Below, piece after piece: positions 51,059-61,026 of a stretch of DNA of 64,000 nucleotides. The translations under genes were made by a program, and so were the position numbers. Source of the DNA: Streptomyces albofaciens JCM 4342 (lineage in GTDB: Bacteria; Actinomycetota; Actinomycetes; Streptomycetales; Streptomycetaceae). The stretch's first letter is position 1, and the number at the start of each line of letters is the position of its first letter. Where the stretch lies: the NCBI RefSeq assembly GCF_008634025.1, contig NZ_PDCM01000002.1:1302001-1366000 (forward strand), in the 5' to 3' direction. Below the pieces are notes generated by a model. The model saw nothing but the letters and a program-made list of their open reading frames with translations, searched no databases and was not told the origin of the DNA.

Positions 51059-53047
51059 TTACGCGGCCCCCGCGAAGCCCCGCATGTGCTCCAGCTCGGC
51101 GGCCACGTCCGTGAGCGTGGCGCAGCCCGGTACGGGCGGGATCTGCGCGGCGAGCGCGGGCGGGCCCGGGCGCCCCGGGTCCTCCAGGGCGTCCGCCATC
51201 GCGGTCAGCGCCTCGCACAGCCGGCGCGCCTCCTGCGGGGTGGGTCGGCGGGCGCCGTGGTCGAGCCGTACCGCGCAGGCCGTCGCCGCGTCCACGATGC
51301 GCTCGGCGGCGGTGACGACGGTGAGCCAGTCGGGGTTGCGGCCGCGCGCCGCGACGAGTTCGGCGGCGGCGGTCTCGGCCGCCCCGCGGGCCTCCCCCAG
51401 CGCCCGGTAGGCCGCCCGGCGCCGCACCAGGCGCTCGCCCCGGTCGTGCCCCGGCTCGGTGCGCAGCACTTCGCCCAGATACGCCTCGGTGGCACGCAGC
51501 GCGGCCGTCACCCGGTGGCCGACGCGGCGGCGCGGGTCGGCGAGCCGCGGCAGATGGCCGACGACGAGGACCAGGGCGCAGGCGGCCGAGGTGTCCACGA
51601 TCCGCTCCAGCGCGGCCTGCGGATCGCCGCTGACGTGCACGAACGACAGCACCATCAGCGTGATGGCGACGGTCTGCAGCGCGAAGTGGCGGGTGGCGAA
51701 CGGCAGCAGCGCGCCGCCCGCGCCGGCCACCAGCGCGGGCCACCACCAGCCGTCCAGCAGCGCCCCCGCCGCCGCGAAGACCAGCACGCCCGCGACGGTC
51801 CCGGCGAAGCGGTTGACCGTACGGGAGAACAGCGGGCCGAGATCGGGCTTGACGAGGAAGGTGGCGGTGGCGGGCAGCCAGTACCAGTGCTCGGCGCGCA
51901 GCGCGAGGGCCACCGCCGCGCTCACCGCGATGCACAGGCCGACCCGCAGTCCGTAGTCGCGCCCGGCCGGTCCGGGCATGCCGCGGCCGCGCCGGACCCG
52001 CGGGGCCTCGGGCCCGGGTGCGCGTCCGGGCTCCCGCTCGTCCGGCCGTACGGCCCCCGAGATCACCGCGGGCCCTCCGTCGGCCCCGGCGGCGTCCGCC
52101 GGTTCCGTACGGGCGAAGACCACCGCCGCGTCCAGGAGCGCGCGGTCGAAGGCGCCGCGCGCCGGTGAGCCGGTGTCCGGCGCGGACAGCCGGCCCGGCG
52201 GGCGGCCGGTGCGCAGTGCTTCGGCGAAGCGGCGCGGCCCCTCGGCGACCCGGTCCGGCAGCGGCCGGGCCTCCCACAGCAGCGCGACGCTGGCCTCGCA
52301 CAGGGCGGTGGCGGCGGCCAGCCGCTCGGCGAGCAGCCGCTCGCCCGGGCGGGGCCGGCGGCGCAGCAGACGGCGCAGCCGCAGGGCCTCGTCGGCGCGG
52401 TCGAGGGCGGCGGTGAGGCGGCGCCGGGCCGCCTCGGCGCCCGGCCCGCCGACGGCGGCGAGGGCGTCCGCGAGTGCGTCGAAGACGGTGGCGACGGCCG
52501 CCCGCTCGCCGCTGAGCGGCCCGCCGGCCGGGCGGGGCGGGTGGAACACCAGGCGCAGCAGGAGCAGCCACAGGCAGCCGGCCAGCAGGTAGAGGGCCTT
52601 CAGCCAGGGCGCGCCGGACAGCGGCATGCCCGCGCCGAGGACGGTGCTGGCCAGCATCTGCATGCCCGCGTTGGAGCGCACCGGCCCGGCGACGCTGCCG
52701 GCTCCCGAGACGAAGCCGACGGCGAACAGCGCGGGGACCACCCACCAGCCCGCGCCGACGGTCTGCAGTGTGGCGCCCATCAGCATGCCGAACGCCGACG
52801 CGAGGGCGGGCAGGCCGATGTGCACGATGCCGCGGCGCCGGGTGCCGGGCCGGTCGTTCACGCCCGCGAGCATGGAGCCCAGCCCGGCCAGCACACCGGC
52901 CGCCGGATGGCCGGTGGCCACGCCTGCGGCGAGCAGCGGGCCCGCGCACAGCGCGCCGCGGACCACGGCGGCCCAGGGAACGGGCAGCCGCTGCCAGCGC
53001 AGGGGGTGGGCGAGCCAGGTGGGCACGGCGCGCGGAGCGCGGGGCAT
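51059..53047 (-). CDS. FUSC-family membrane protein
   Basis: This 662-residue protein has two membrane blocks of about six helices each (roughly 20-170 and 370-520). They are separated and followed by helical cytoplasmic domains, as in the aromatic acid exporter/fusaric-acid resistance-like superfamily. The second block shows the conserved YWLPATATFLVKPDLGPLFSRTVNRFAGTVAG-type segment (only its core is diagnostic). Family members move aromatic acids or stay uncharacterised. The ATG at 53047 (MPRAPRAVPTW) has AAGGAGG four bases upstream; longer upstream frames are unsupported. Confidence 0.85.
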   Translation of the reverse strand: MPRAPRAVPTWLAHPLRWQRLPVPWAAVVRGALCAGPLLAAGVATGHPAAGVLAGLGSMLAGVNDRPGTRRRGIVHIGLPALASAFGMLMGATLQTVGAGWWVVPALFAVGFVSGAGSVAGPVRSNAGMQMLASTVLGAGMPLSGAPWLKALYLLAGCLWLLLLRLVFHPPRPAGGPLSGERAAVATVFDALADALAAVGGPGAEAARRRLTAALDRADEALRLRRLLRRRPRPGERLLAERLAAATALCEASVALLWEARPLPDRVAEGPRRFAEALRTGRPPGRLSAPDTGSPARGAFDRALLDAAVVFARTEPADAAGADGGPAVISGAVRPDEREPGRAPGPEAPRVRRGRGMPGPAGRDYGLRVGLCIAVSAAVALALRAEHWYWLPATATFLVKPDLGPLFSRTVNRFAGTVAGVLVFAAAGALLDGWWWPALVAGAGGALLPFATRHFALQTVAITLMVLSFVHVSGDPQAALERIVDTSAACALVLVVGHLPRLADPRRRVGHRVTAALRATEAYLGEVLRTEPGHDRGERLVRRRAAYRALGEARGAAETAAAELVAARGRNPDWLTVVTAAERIVDAATACAVRLDHGARRPTPQEARRLCEALTAMADALEDPGRPGPPALAAQIPPVPGCATLTDVAAELEHMRGFAGAA

Positions 53048-53316
53048 GGGCCTCCTTGGTACGGCGGATGACGGTGTACGGGAAACGTAGGAGTACGTAC
53101 CCGGATGGAACGGGACGTACTGCCCGGCGCAGGGCCGGGCGGGTCCCGGTACGCGGATCGGGGGCGGGTGTCCGAGGGGCGTCATCGGCCGACGGTGCTG
53201 ACACCCAGCTTACGGTTCCGTTTGTACGGATCACGACGTACGGGTTACGGGGATGTCAAGATCACATCCAGCCGTACCGGACGGGCCGTCCGGTGCGCGG
53301 TCCACCCCGTCCGGCC

Positions 53317-54354
53317 CTATTCCCCCGCCACCCTCGCCACCAGCACACTCCCGCTCGTCCGGGCGACCACGAACGCCGTGCCCTTCGTCGCCCGCGCGTC
53401 CACCGCCAACCGGTGGGTGCCCGCTTCCACTTGTCCCGTGAACAGTTCGGCCGTCCGGGTGCGCGACAGCCGGTCCACGCGGTACGCGGTGAGGGTGACC
53501 CGGCACGGCACGGCGGTCTCGACGGTGACCTCGCCGCGCGCGGCGGCCAGCCGCAGCAGCCGGCGCTGGTCCTGCGGACAGCGGTCCAGGGCCTCTTCGA
53601 TCCGCGCGACGAGCAGCGGGACGACCGGCACCGGCAGGTCCACGAAGACCGCCGAGGAGCCCGCCGCCGCGAACGCGGCGCGTACCGCGGCCCGCTCCGC
53701 CTCGTCCACCGCGCCGCCGAAGGCCACCGCCCCGTAGGACCGCAGTTCGTCCGGCGAGACGCCCGCCGCGTCGCGGCTGATCTCCGCGCCGATGCCGATG
53801 CCGCGCAGCGCGGCGGCCAGCCGGGCGGGCAGCGCGACCCGCTGCCCGACCAGCAGGACCCGCCGGGCGGTCGCCGCGCCGTGCGCCGGGCCGTCGTCGG
53901 ACAGCAGGCGTTCCAGCGCGGCCCGGTACTGCGCGCCGTCGAAGCGGAACGGGCCGACGCCCGGATAGCCGTCGCGCCGCAGGTCCGCCCGCTCCCCGGT
54001 CTGCCAGGCGAAGTCCCGCCACACGACGTCCGCGCCGTCGCGCTCGATGACGGCGGTGACCGCGCCGCACTCCAGGCCCTCGCACTCCGGGCAGCCGTAC
54101 AGGACGTAGCGCCCGTCGGCGAGCGGGGCGTCCTCCTCCAGGAGCAGCCGCCGGACGTGCGCGGTGAACAGGGAGGGGCCGAGGTCGGCGGCGAGCGGGG
54201 AGACCGCGTCGAGGTCCGCCAGGCGCAGCAGCAGCGGTCTGCCGTCCACGATGAAGTCCCAGAAGTCGCGGTGGACTTCGTACGCGCCGTTGGACAGCAC
54301 GGCGCCGGCGCGCGTCGCGGGGGCCAGTCCGAAGGTCGCGTGGTGCGCAGGCAT
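53317..54354 (-). CDS. Conserved hypothetical protein with a cysteine cluster
   Basis: This 345-residue protein has no signal peptide. The first half (about 1-150) contains DFIVDGRPLLLRLADLD and a cysteine cluster, YGCPECEGLECGAV (CxxCxxxxC), typical of a metal or redox site. The second half begins with a Rossmann-like strand (ARRVLLVGQRVALPARLAAAL) and ends in beta-rich sequence. I do not recognise the family and assign no function. I chose the ATG at 54354 over TTG at 54375. The gene diverges from the D-amino-acid-oxidase-like gene. Confidence 0.7.
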   Translation of the reverse strand: MPAHHATFGLAPATRAGAVLSNGAYEVHRDFWDFIVDGRPLLLRLADLDAVSPLAADLGPSLFTAHVRRLLLEEDAPLADGRYVLYGCPECEGLECGAVTAVIERDGADVVWRDFAWQTGERADLRRDGYPGVGPFRFDGAQYRAALERLLSDDGPAHGAATARRVLLVGQRVALPARLAAALRGIGIGAEISRDAAGVSPDELRSYGAVAFGGAVDEAERAAVRAAFAAAGSSAVFVDLPVPVVPLLVARIEEALDRCPQDQRRLLRLAAARGEVTVETAVPCRVTLTAYRVDRLSRTRTAELFTGQVEAGTHRLAVDARATKGTAFVVARTSGSVLVARVAGE

Positions 54355-54539
54355 GTCCTGAGTATCCCCACGCAACGGGCGACAAGTGCCCGGGCTGCGG
54401 CAAATCCCTTGGAGGGGCCCGTTCCGTATCGTTCCGGCATTCTCCTCGCCGCGGTACGCACCGGCCGTTGCGGGCTTTCGTCCGCCCCGCCCCGCCGCAC
54501 CCGTCGCCCCCGGCGGACACAGCGGATAGCGTCCTGGGC

Positions 54540-55517
54540 ATGACGACGAGCGATGTGATCGTGATCGGCGGCGGGGTGCTCGGTCTGACGGCCGCCGTCG
54601 CGCTGGCGGAGGGCGGGCGCGGGGTACGGGTCGTCAGCCGCGATCCGGCCCGGGACACCACGTCCGCGGTCGCGGGCGGCCTGTGCTGGCCCTACCGGGT
54701 GCGGCCGGAGGAACGGGCGGTGGCCTGGTCCGTACGCTCCTTCCACGTGCTCGCGGAGCTGGCGGAGCGCCCGGCGGAGACCGGCGTGCGGATGGTCGCC
54801 GGCACCATGGCCGACGAGCCCGGCGCGGCACCGGAAGCGGGGCCGGACGGCTGGCACGCGGCCGTGCCGGGCCTGCGGCGGGCCGCGCCGGAGGAGCTGC
54901 CGCCGGGCTACGGCTCCGGGTGGCGCGCCCGCATGCCGCTGGTCGACATGCCGTCCCACCTGGAGTATCTGGAGCGGCGGTTGGCCGCGGCGGGCGGCAC
55001 GGTGCAGCGGCGGCCGGTCACCTCGCTCGCGGAGGCGGCGCGGGAGGCCGGCACGGTCGTCAACTGCTCCGGGCTGGGCGCCCGCGAGCTGGTGCCGGAC
55101 GTGGCGGTGCAGCCGGTGCAGGGACAGCTGGTGATCGTGGAGAACCCGGGCGTCCAGGAGTGGTTCGGCTCGGCCGGCGAGCACGCCGGGACCACGACGT
55201 ACATCCTGCCGCAGCCGTACGGGGTGGTGCTCGGCGGTACGGCACGCGAGGGCGCCTGGTCCCGGGAGCCGGACCCGGCGACCGCCCACGCGATCGTGGA
55301 GCGCTGCGCGCGCGTCCACCCGAAGCTGGCGCACGCCCGCGTCCTGGCGCACCGGGTCGGCCTGCGCCCGGCGCGTGCGTCCGTACGGCTCGAAGCGGAG
55401 CGGCTGCCCGGCGGCGCGCTGTGCGTGCACAACTACGGGCACGGCGGGGCCGGGGTGACGGTGGCGTGGGGCTGCGCGGACGAGGTGGTGCGGCTGGCCG
55501 GGGGCGGTACGGCGTGA
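54540..55517 (+). CDS. FAD-dependent D-amino-acid-oxidase-like enzyme
   Basis: The FAD-binding motif VIVIGGGVLGLTAAVALAE begins at residue 6. TTSAVAGGLCWPYRV follows, and the family C-terminus HNYGHGGAGVTVAWG is close to the D-amino-acid oxidase signature. A substrate-carboxylate Arg is available in GLRPARASVRLE. The length of 325 residues matches actinobacterial DAAO. It would oxidise neutral or basic D-amino acids to keto acids with hydrogen peroxide release. The ATG at 54540 lacks a strong ribosome binding site. A hairpin follows the stop. Confidence 0.88.
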   Translation: MTTSDVIVIGGGVLGLTAAVALAEGGRGVRVVSRDPARDTTSAVAGGLCWPYRVRPEERAVAWSVRSFHVLAELAERPAETGVRMVAGTMADEPGAAPEAGPDGWHAAVPGLRRAAPEELPPGYGSGWRARMPLVDMPSHLEYLERRLAAAGGTVQRRPVTSLAEAAREAGTVVNCSGLGARELVPDVAVQPVQGQLVIVENPGVQEWFGSAGEHAGTTTYILPQPYGVVLGGTAREGAWSREPDPATAHAIVERCARVHPKLAHARVLAHRVGLRPARASVRLEAERLPGGALCVHNYGHGGAGVTVAWGCADEVVRLAGGGTA

Positions 55518-55520
55518 GAA

Positions 55521-55545
55521 GAGGGCCGGTGGTCCACCGGCCCTC
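55521..55545. terminator. Bidirectional terminator between convergent genes
   Basis: The palindrome has 12-base arms (GAGGGCCGGTGG) around a single central base. It begins three bases after the oxidase stop and ends 26 bases before the BCCT stop on the other strand. Confidence 0.7.
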
Positions 55546-55571
55546 CCCTTGGATCGCCTGCCCGGCCGTCG

Positions 55572-57314
55572 CTACGGTGTGCCCTCCTCGGCGGCGGAAG
55601 CCGTGCCGGCCGATCCCGTGCCGGCGCCGTTGCCCGGCCCGATGCGGATCTCGAAGTCACCGTCGTAGCGCTCGTGGCCCGCGATGACGGCCAGTTCGAC
55701 GACCTCCTCGCCCTTCTGCCCGCGGACGATCAGCGGGTCGCGGCGCAGGTCCTTCATCAGCGCCCAGCACATCGCGATCATCACCAGGGTGAAGGGCGCG
55801 GCGACGAGGATCGTCAGGTCCCGCAGCCCGGTGAGCGCGTCGTCCGACCCGCCGCCGATCAGCAGCATGATCGCGGCGACCGCGCCGGTGACCACGCCCC
55901 AGAAGACCACCACGAGCCGGGTCGGTTCGAAGGAGCCCTTCTGCGACAGCGTGCCCATGACGATGGACGCGGCGTCCGCGCCGGAGACGAAGAAGATGCC
56001 GACCAGGATCATGACCAGGATGCTGGTGACGGTGGCGACCGGGTACTGGTGCAGCACGTCGAAGAGCTGCCCCTCCGGCGTGGACTCGCCGGAGAGCTTC
56101 TTGGTGTCCTGGAGGTGCATGGCCGAGCTGCCGAACACCGCGAACCACAGCAGGCTCACCACGCTCGGTACGAGGATCACCCCGCCGATGAACTGCCGGA
56201 TGGTGCGCCCGCGGCTGATCCGGGCGATGAACATGCCGACGAACGGCGTCCAGGAGATCCACCACGCCCAGTAGAACACCGTCCAGCCGCGCAGCCAGTC
56301 GCCGACCTTGTCGCCGCTGGCGGCCTCCGTACGCCCGGCGAGCTGCGGCAGTTCACCGAGGAAGGTGCCGAGGGAGGTCGGCAGCATGTTCAGGATGAGG
56401 ATGGTCGGCCCGACGACGAAGACGAACACGGCCAGGATCAGCGCCAGCACCATGTTGATGTTGGACAGCAGCTGGACGCCGCGGGCGATGCCGGAGACCG
56501 CCGACAGGACGAAGGCGACGGTCAGTACGGCGATGACGACGACCAGCAGGGTGGTGCTGACACGGTCCATCCAGCCCAGCACCTTGATCCCGCTGCCGAT
56601 CTGGAGCGCGCCGAGGCCCAGGGAGGCGGCCGAGCCGAAGAGCGTGGCGAAGATGGCGAGGATGTCGATGACCTGCCCGCCCCAGCCGTTGGCCCGCCGC
56701 GCGCCGATCAGTGGCGTGAACACCGCGCTTATCGTCTGCCTTCTCCCCCGCCGGAAGCAGCTGTATGCGATGGCCAGCCCCACGACCGCGTAGATCGCCC
56801 ACGGGTGGAGGGTCCAGTGGAAGAGCGTGGTGGCCATGGCCGTGTCCATGGCCTGCGCGGCGTCCTTGGGGTCGGTGCCCGGGGGCGGTGTGCCGAAGTG
56901 CCCCAGCGGCTCGCTGACGCCGTAGAACATCAGGCCGATGCCCATGCCCGCGCTGAACATCATCGCGACCCAGGACACCGTGCGGAACTCCGGCTGCTCC
57001 CCCTCCTTCCCCAGGGTGATCCGTCCGTACTTGCTGACGGCCAGCCAGATCGCGAAGACCACGAAGCCGGAGGCGGAGAGCACGAAGGCCCAGCCGCCGT
57101 TCTTGATGATCCAGTCCAGCATCGTCGCGGAGGCGCTCTTCAGCGACTCGGTGGAGGTGGCGCCCCAGGCGATGAAGGCGAGGGTCAGCAGCGCGGTGAC
57201 GCCGAATACCACGCGGTCGGTCTGTGGAGGGCCGGTGCGGTGCGGCGCGCCGGGGAGGTCCGCCATGACCGGCGCGCCTCCCCCGCCGCCCGTGTCCTTG
57301 TCTGGTTCCGACAC
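55572..57314 (-). CDS. BCCT-family betaine/carnitine/choline transporter
   Basis: Twelve membrane helices and the BCCT signatures are present: MFSAGMGIGLMFYGVSEPL and the tryptophan-rich WTVFYWAWWISWTPFVGMF helix with its aromatic substrate cage. RGRTIRQF follows. The C-terminal cytoplasmic tail (about 50 residues, ending Gly/Ala/Glu-rich) may be the osmosensing domain. The carrier imports compatible solutes such as glycine betaine. I use the GTG at 57314 (MSEPDKDT, 580 aa) with AAAGG upstream rather than a TTG at 57329. It is monocistronic. Confidence 0.93.
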   Translation of the reverse strand: MSEPDKDTGGGGGAPVMADLPGAPHRTGPPQTDRVVFGVTALLTLAFIAWGATSTESLKSASATMLDWIIKNGGWAFVLSASGFVVFAIWLAVSKYGRITLGKEGEQPEFRTVSWVAMMFSAGMGIGLMFYGVSEPLGHFGTPPPGTDPKDAAQAMDTAMATTLFHWTLHPWAIYAVVGLAIAYSCFRRGRRQTISAVFTPLIGARRANGWGGQVIDILAIFATLFGSAASLGLGALQIGSGIKVLGWMDRVSTTLLVVVIAVLTVAFVLSAVSGIARGVQLLSNINMVLALILAVFVFVVGPTILILNMLPTSLGTFLGELPQLAGRTEAASGDKVGDWLRGWTVFYWAWWISWTPFVGMFIARISRGRTIRQFIGGVILVPSVVSLLWFAVFGSSAMHLQDTKKLSGESTPEGQLFDVLHQYPVATVTSILVMILVGIFFVSGADAASIVMGTLSQKGSFEPTRLVVVFWGVVTGAVAAIMLLIGGGSDDALTGLRDLTILVAAPFTLVMIAMCWALMKDLRRDPLIVRGQKGEEVVELAVIAGHERYDGDFEIRIGPGNGAGTGSAGTASAAEEGTP

Positions 57315-57379
57315 GTGTCGACCTTTCAATAGGCCAGATTTTCCCTACCCGTTACCCCCTACCACACGGTGGGAAGCGT

Positions 57380-58693
57380 TCAGCAGCCCTTGAGCGGAGT
57401 CGCGGCCGTAAGGTGATATTCGGCCCGGCCGTCCAGCAGCAGCGGAACGAGCGCGCGCAGCGGCTGGCGCAGCGGGACCACGGCGCCGCCCCGGCCGTCC
57501 CGCCGCAACGCCACGCCGTGCAGCGTCAGTTCGTCCTTGACCTGGGCGTACTGCCGGTTGTCGAGGCGGTAGGCGCACGGCGGGTCGCGCAGGATCCTGT
57601 CCGCCGCGGGCGGTTCGTTGTCCGCGCCGCCGAGGTACACCGGCCCCCGGTCGGCGTAACCGGCCAGCCGGGCGCGGGTGGTCGCGGACTCGATCCGGCC
57701 CCGGCGTTCGGTGGCGAAATCGAACAGCCCGCGCAGGGCGGCCCGTTGCGAGGTGACCCGGCGGCGGTTGTTCAGTGCCGGGTCGGCCTTCTCGGCGTCG
57801 GTCAGCGCGTCGACCCGGGTCTCCACGAGCAGCCCCACGGAGTTCTTCACCCCGGCGGTGTTGCGCAGGATGCGCTCCTGGCCGTCACCGGCCACCTGCT
57901 TGACCGGCTCGCCGGTCTCCGGGTCGGTCCAGATGCCGTAGATCCCGGTGCTGAATCCCGCCCCGGCGGCCGCGGGCCGCACGTACCGCTCGGAGAGGGC
58001 GGTGGACTCCCCGTGCACCGCACGCGCGGTGTTCAGGTTGCGCGGCCACAGGGACAGCAGGTCCTTGGTGTAGTAGGGCGCGACGGGCGTGTACTCGTGC
58101 AGGTCGTAGACGACGTCCGGGCGGTGGTCGCGCTGTACGGCGGCCATCGCCCGCGCCTCGGCGGTCCTCAGGGCGAGGTGGTCGCGGTTGATGTCCACCC
58201 CGGCGGAGTTGCCGCGGGTGTCCGCGGCCCGGCCGTCCGGGTTGGCGGTCGGCACGACCAGCACGCTGGTGCGCTCCAGGAAGCGGCGGGTGGCCCGGTC
58301 ACCGGCGAAGGCGAGGTCGCGGACCGTGGACAGGCACGCCTCGCGCCCGGACGGCTCGTCGCCGTGCTGTGAGCAGATGAGCAGCACCGTGTTGCCGTGC
58401 CGTGCGGCTTCGGCGCTCCTCGGTGCCGGTGCGCCGATCCGTATGAGACGTATCGGGCGGCCCTGCGCGGTGGTGCCGATCCGGTCCGTGCGGACCCGGT
58501 CGCTCGCCCGGTCGACGGCGGCGAGGAAGTCCCGCTCCTCGGGCTGGGTGGTCCAGCGGGCGCCCCCGCTGGTCTCGAAGCCGGTACGGGGCAGGTCCGG
58601 GCCGGCCGCGCCGGCGGGTGCCGAGGCCAGCAGGGTCGTGGTGAGCGCGGCGGCCAGCGCCGAGAGGGCGAGGCCGCGGGGAAGGGACGTCAC
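57380..58693 (-). CDS. Secreted M14 zinc carboxypeptidase
   Basis: A signal peptide (MTSLPRGLALSALAA to AGAAGP, about 30 residues) is followed by an M14 peptidase domain. The first zinc motif HGDEPSGRE gives His and Glu (HxxE), NPDGR and VDINRDHLAL hold the substrate-binding Arg/Asn, and the third zinc His is in YDLHEYTP. The catalytic Glu is in LLVETRVD. A Cys near the end (KGC) may pair with the Cys in DPPCAYR. It should remove C-terminal residues from peptides or peptidoglycan stems outside the cell. The ATG at 58693 is used. Confidence 0.9.
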   Translation of the reverse strand: MTSLPRGLALSALAAALTTTLLASAPAGAAGPDLPRTGFETSGGARWTTQPEERDFLAAVDRASDRVRTDRIGTTAQGRPIRLIRIGAPAPRSAEAARHGNTVLLICSQHGDEPSGREACLSTVRDLAFAGDRATRRFLERTSVLVVPTANPDGRAADTRGNSAGVDINRDHLALRTAEARAMAAVQRDHRPDVVYDLHEYTPVAPYYTKDLLSLWPRNLNTARAVHGESTALSERYVRPAAAGAGFSTGIYGIWTDPETGEPVKQVAGDGQERILRNTAGVKNSVGLLVETRVDALTDAEKADPALNNRRRVTSQRAALRGLFDFATERRGRIESATTRARLAGYADRGPVYLGGADNEPPAADRILRDPPCAYRLDNRQYAQVKDELTLHGVALRRDGRGGAVVPLRQPLRALVPLLLDGRAEYHLTAATPLKGC

Positions 58694-58786
58694 GAGGGGG
58701 TGCCTCCGGTGTCGGTGGTGGGGCGAACGGTGGAGGAAGTGCGGGTGCCGGAGCAGCGGTACGGCGCGGTGGGGCGCGGTACGGAC

Positions 58787-58822
58787 ACGGCGGGGCCGGA
58801 GCGCGTGCCCCGGCCCCGCCGT
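58787..58822 (-). terminator. Terminator of the Xaa-Pro peptidase gene
   Basis: A perfect 13-base stem (ACGGCGGGGCCGG) with a ten-base loop begins four bases beyond the stop codon at 58827. Confidence 0.75.
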
Positions 58823-58826
58823 ACCG

Positions 58827-60794
58827 TCAGCGCGTACCGGGGATGCGGCTCGGTACGGGCGGCTCGACGCCGGTGCGCGGCGCCGGGGCCACGCGGGCCG
58901 GTCCGCCGGTCCCCGCGGTGGCGGCGGCCAGCGCCTTGCCGCCGCCGACGACGGGCAGGCGGGCCGCGGTGCGGGCCAGGTCGAGGGTCAGGCGCGGGGT
59001 GGTGGACGGCGGGTCGATCAGACCGGCGTCCGTACCGGCGACGATGAGCGCGAGCCGGTGCCCGGCGGGGACGACGTGGTCGCTCGCGGCCAGGTCGAGG
59101 GTGATCGTGTAGCGCTTGCCGGGGATCAGCGGGCGGCCCTTCCCGGGATTCGCCCAGTTGCCCAGATCGGCCCAGCCACGGCTGAAGACGGTGTGGCCGA
59201 CCTGGACCGTGTCGGCCTTGGTCTCCTTGTAGCAGGCACTGTCACCGGCGGTGCTCGCGCCCCAGCAGGTGCGGTCGGCGAGGGTGGTGATGCCCTCGCC
59301 CGCGGCACCGTAGTTGCGGATGGTGTCGGGCCCGAGGTCCACCAGGACGGCGGAGAGATGGGCGGTGGAGGTGCTGGGTGTGGCGGTGACGGTCACCTTG
59401 CCGGAGCCGGACAGCCGCAGCGGCTTGGTCAGCGGCTTGGTGGTGAACCCGGCCTTGGCGGGGGTGGACGTGTCGATCCGCGCGGCCCAGTCCTGCTCGT
59501 TCAGGCTGGGGTCGTCGGTGAAGGTCTCGGTGGCGCCGTGCGGCGCGCGCCGGGTGCCGAGTTCGCCGACGCCGGGCGCGGTTCCGTTGCGCGGCCGGAC
59601 GGTGGTGGCCGAGGTGCCGGCGGCGGGCCAGACGCGGTCGGTGGTCCACCGGTCGGGCGCGCGCTCGATGTCGGCCATCGGCTCCTCGTCGATGCCGTTG
59701 TCGTAGCCCATCAGGTAGTGGTCGAACCAGCGGTGCAGGGTGGGCACCCAGGCGGACCGCCGGAAGTCGAACGGGTCGACGTGGCCGGTCTGGGAGAGCC
59801 AGACCTTGCGCTCGACGCCGTTGTCGGCGAGCGCGTCCCACCACTGGCCGAAGTGCTTGGTGCGGACGTTGAGGTCCTGCATCCCGTGGACGGCGAAGAC
59901 GCTGGCGGTGACGTTCTCCGCGTCCTTGACGTAGTCGCGCTCGGTCCACAGCGGGGTCCAGTCGCCGGTGCGCGGCGCGCCGTCGGCGAGCTTCTTCTGC
60001 ATGCCCGCGCAGCGCAGGCGCGCCTCGGGGCTCTCGACGCGGTCGGCCAGCCGGTCGGGGCCGGAGTCGTACAGCGGGGCGCCCTTGGCGAAGTAGTAGT
60101 CGTACCAGGAGGAGATGGCGGCGATCGGCACGATGGTCTTCAGGCCCTCGACGCCGGTGGCGGCGACGCCGTTGGCGATGGTGCCGTCCCAGCTCTTGCC
60201 GATCATGCCGGTGTCGCCGTTGGACCAGGCTGCGGTGACGCGTTTGCCGCCGGTGCGGGAGTCGTAGGCGCGGCCCCGGCCGTTGAGCCAGTCGACCACG
60301 GCGCGCGCCGACTGGACGTCGGAGCGCCCGCCCACGTCCACGCAGCCGTCCGAGCGGTTGGTGCCGGCCAGGTCGACCAGTACCGTCGCATAGCCGCGCG
60401 GGACGAAGTAGTTGTCGTAGAAGAGCGGGAACTGCACCGGCCGCCCGGCGCTGTCGTAGGTCTTCTTCTGGCTCTCGTTGCCCCGCCCGCAGCAGGAGTA
60501 GTACGGGCTGGCGTCCATGATCACGGGGATCCGGCGGCCCTGTTGCGCGGGCTCGCGCGGCCGCACGATGTCGACGGCGACCCGGTCGGTCCGCCCGTCC
60601 GAGTCGCCGTCGATCCGCGTGTCCACCCAGACCGATTCGCGTATCGCGCGGTCGTAGGAGTACACGGGTCTGGACTCGGCGGGGGCGGCCCGTGCGGCGG
60701 ACACCGGGCCGACGAGCGAGGACAGCAGGGCGGCCACGACCGCCGTCACGAGCGCTTTCCAGGGGGTGCGGGTGATCCGCGCGCTATTGGTCAC
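58827..60794 (-). CDS. Secreted Xaa-Pro dipeptidyl-peptidase (CocE/NonD family)
   Basis: A signal peptide (MTNSARITRTPWKALV, hydrophobic core, AARA) is followed by an alpha/beta-hydrolase domain. The nucleophile elbow is GKSWDGTIA, the acid site falls in the FAVHGMQDLNV region, and the catalytic His is in SQTGHVDPF. The C-terminal jelly-roll domain (from about 420) is typical of Xaa-Pro dipeptidyl-peptidase/cocaine-esterase proteins. Several Cys pairs (YSCCGRG, DGCVDVG, TCWG, SACYK) suggest disulfides. It should cleave X-Pro dipeptides outside the cell. I use the GTG at 60794 (655 aa); a longer frame to 60914 is low complexity. Confidence 0.88.
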   Translation of the reverse strand: MTNSARITRTPWKALVTAVVAALLSSLVGPVSAARAAPAESRPVYSYDRAIRESVWVDTRIDGDSDGRTDRVAVDIVRPREPAQQGRRIPVIMDASPYYSCCGRGNESQKKTYDSAGRPVQFPLFYDNYFVPRGYATVLVDLAGTNRSDGCVDVGGRSDVQSARAVVDWLNGRGRAYDSRTGGKRVTAAWSNGDTGMIGKSWDGTIANGVAATGVEGLKTIVPIAAISSWYDYYFAKGAPLYDSGPDRLADRVESPEARLRCAGMQKKLADGAPRTGDWTPLWTERDYVKDAENVTASVFAVHGMQDLNVRTKHFGQWWDALADNGVERKVWLSQTGHVDPFDFRRSAWVPTLHRWFDHYLMGYDNGIDEEPMADIERAPDRWTTDRVWPAAGTSATTVRPRNGTAPGVGELGTRRAPHGATETFTDDPSLNEQDWAARIDTSTPAKAGFTTKPLTKPLRLSGSGKVTVTATPSTSTAHLSAVLVDLGPDTIRNYGAAGEGITTLADRTCWGASTAGDSACYKETKADTVQVGHTVFSRGWADLGNWANPGKGRPLIPGKRYTITLDLAASDHVVPAGHRLALIVAGTDAGLIDPPSTTPRLTLDLARTAARLPVVGGGKALAAATAGTGGPARVAPAPRTGVEPPVPSRIPGTR

Positions 60795-61026
60795 GGGCGG
60801 ACGGTAGCGCGGGGGAACTCCTGTGCGTAAGAGTGCGCGAGGCGACGGGAGGGTCCGCGGGGGCGGTCGTGCCGGACGGGGCCGGCCGGCCTGTGACGTG
60901 CTGATGTCGGTCATGTGTCAGATGCGGCCATGGACATGACGGGCGGCTTCCGAGTACATAGAGTCTGAGCATCTGAAGAGATGACGGCCCGAACGGGCTC
61001 ACCTCCCCTACACGCTGGAGGATTTC

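Noticed and set aside
51033..53234. A minus-strand frame overlapping the FUSC gene with a longer reading
   Set aside because: It is the shadow frame of the FUSC gene; its translation is Arg/Gly/Ala-rich with no helices.
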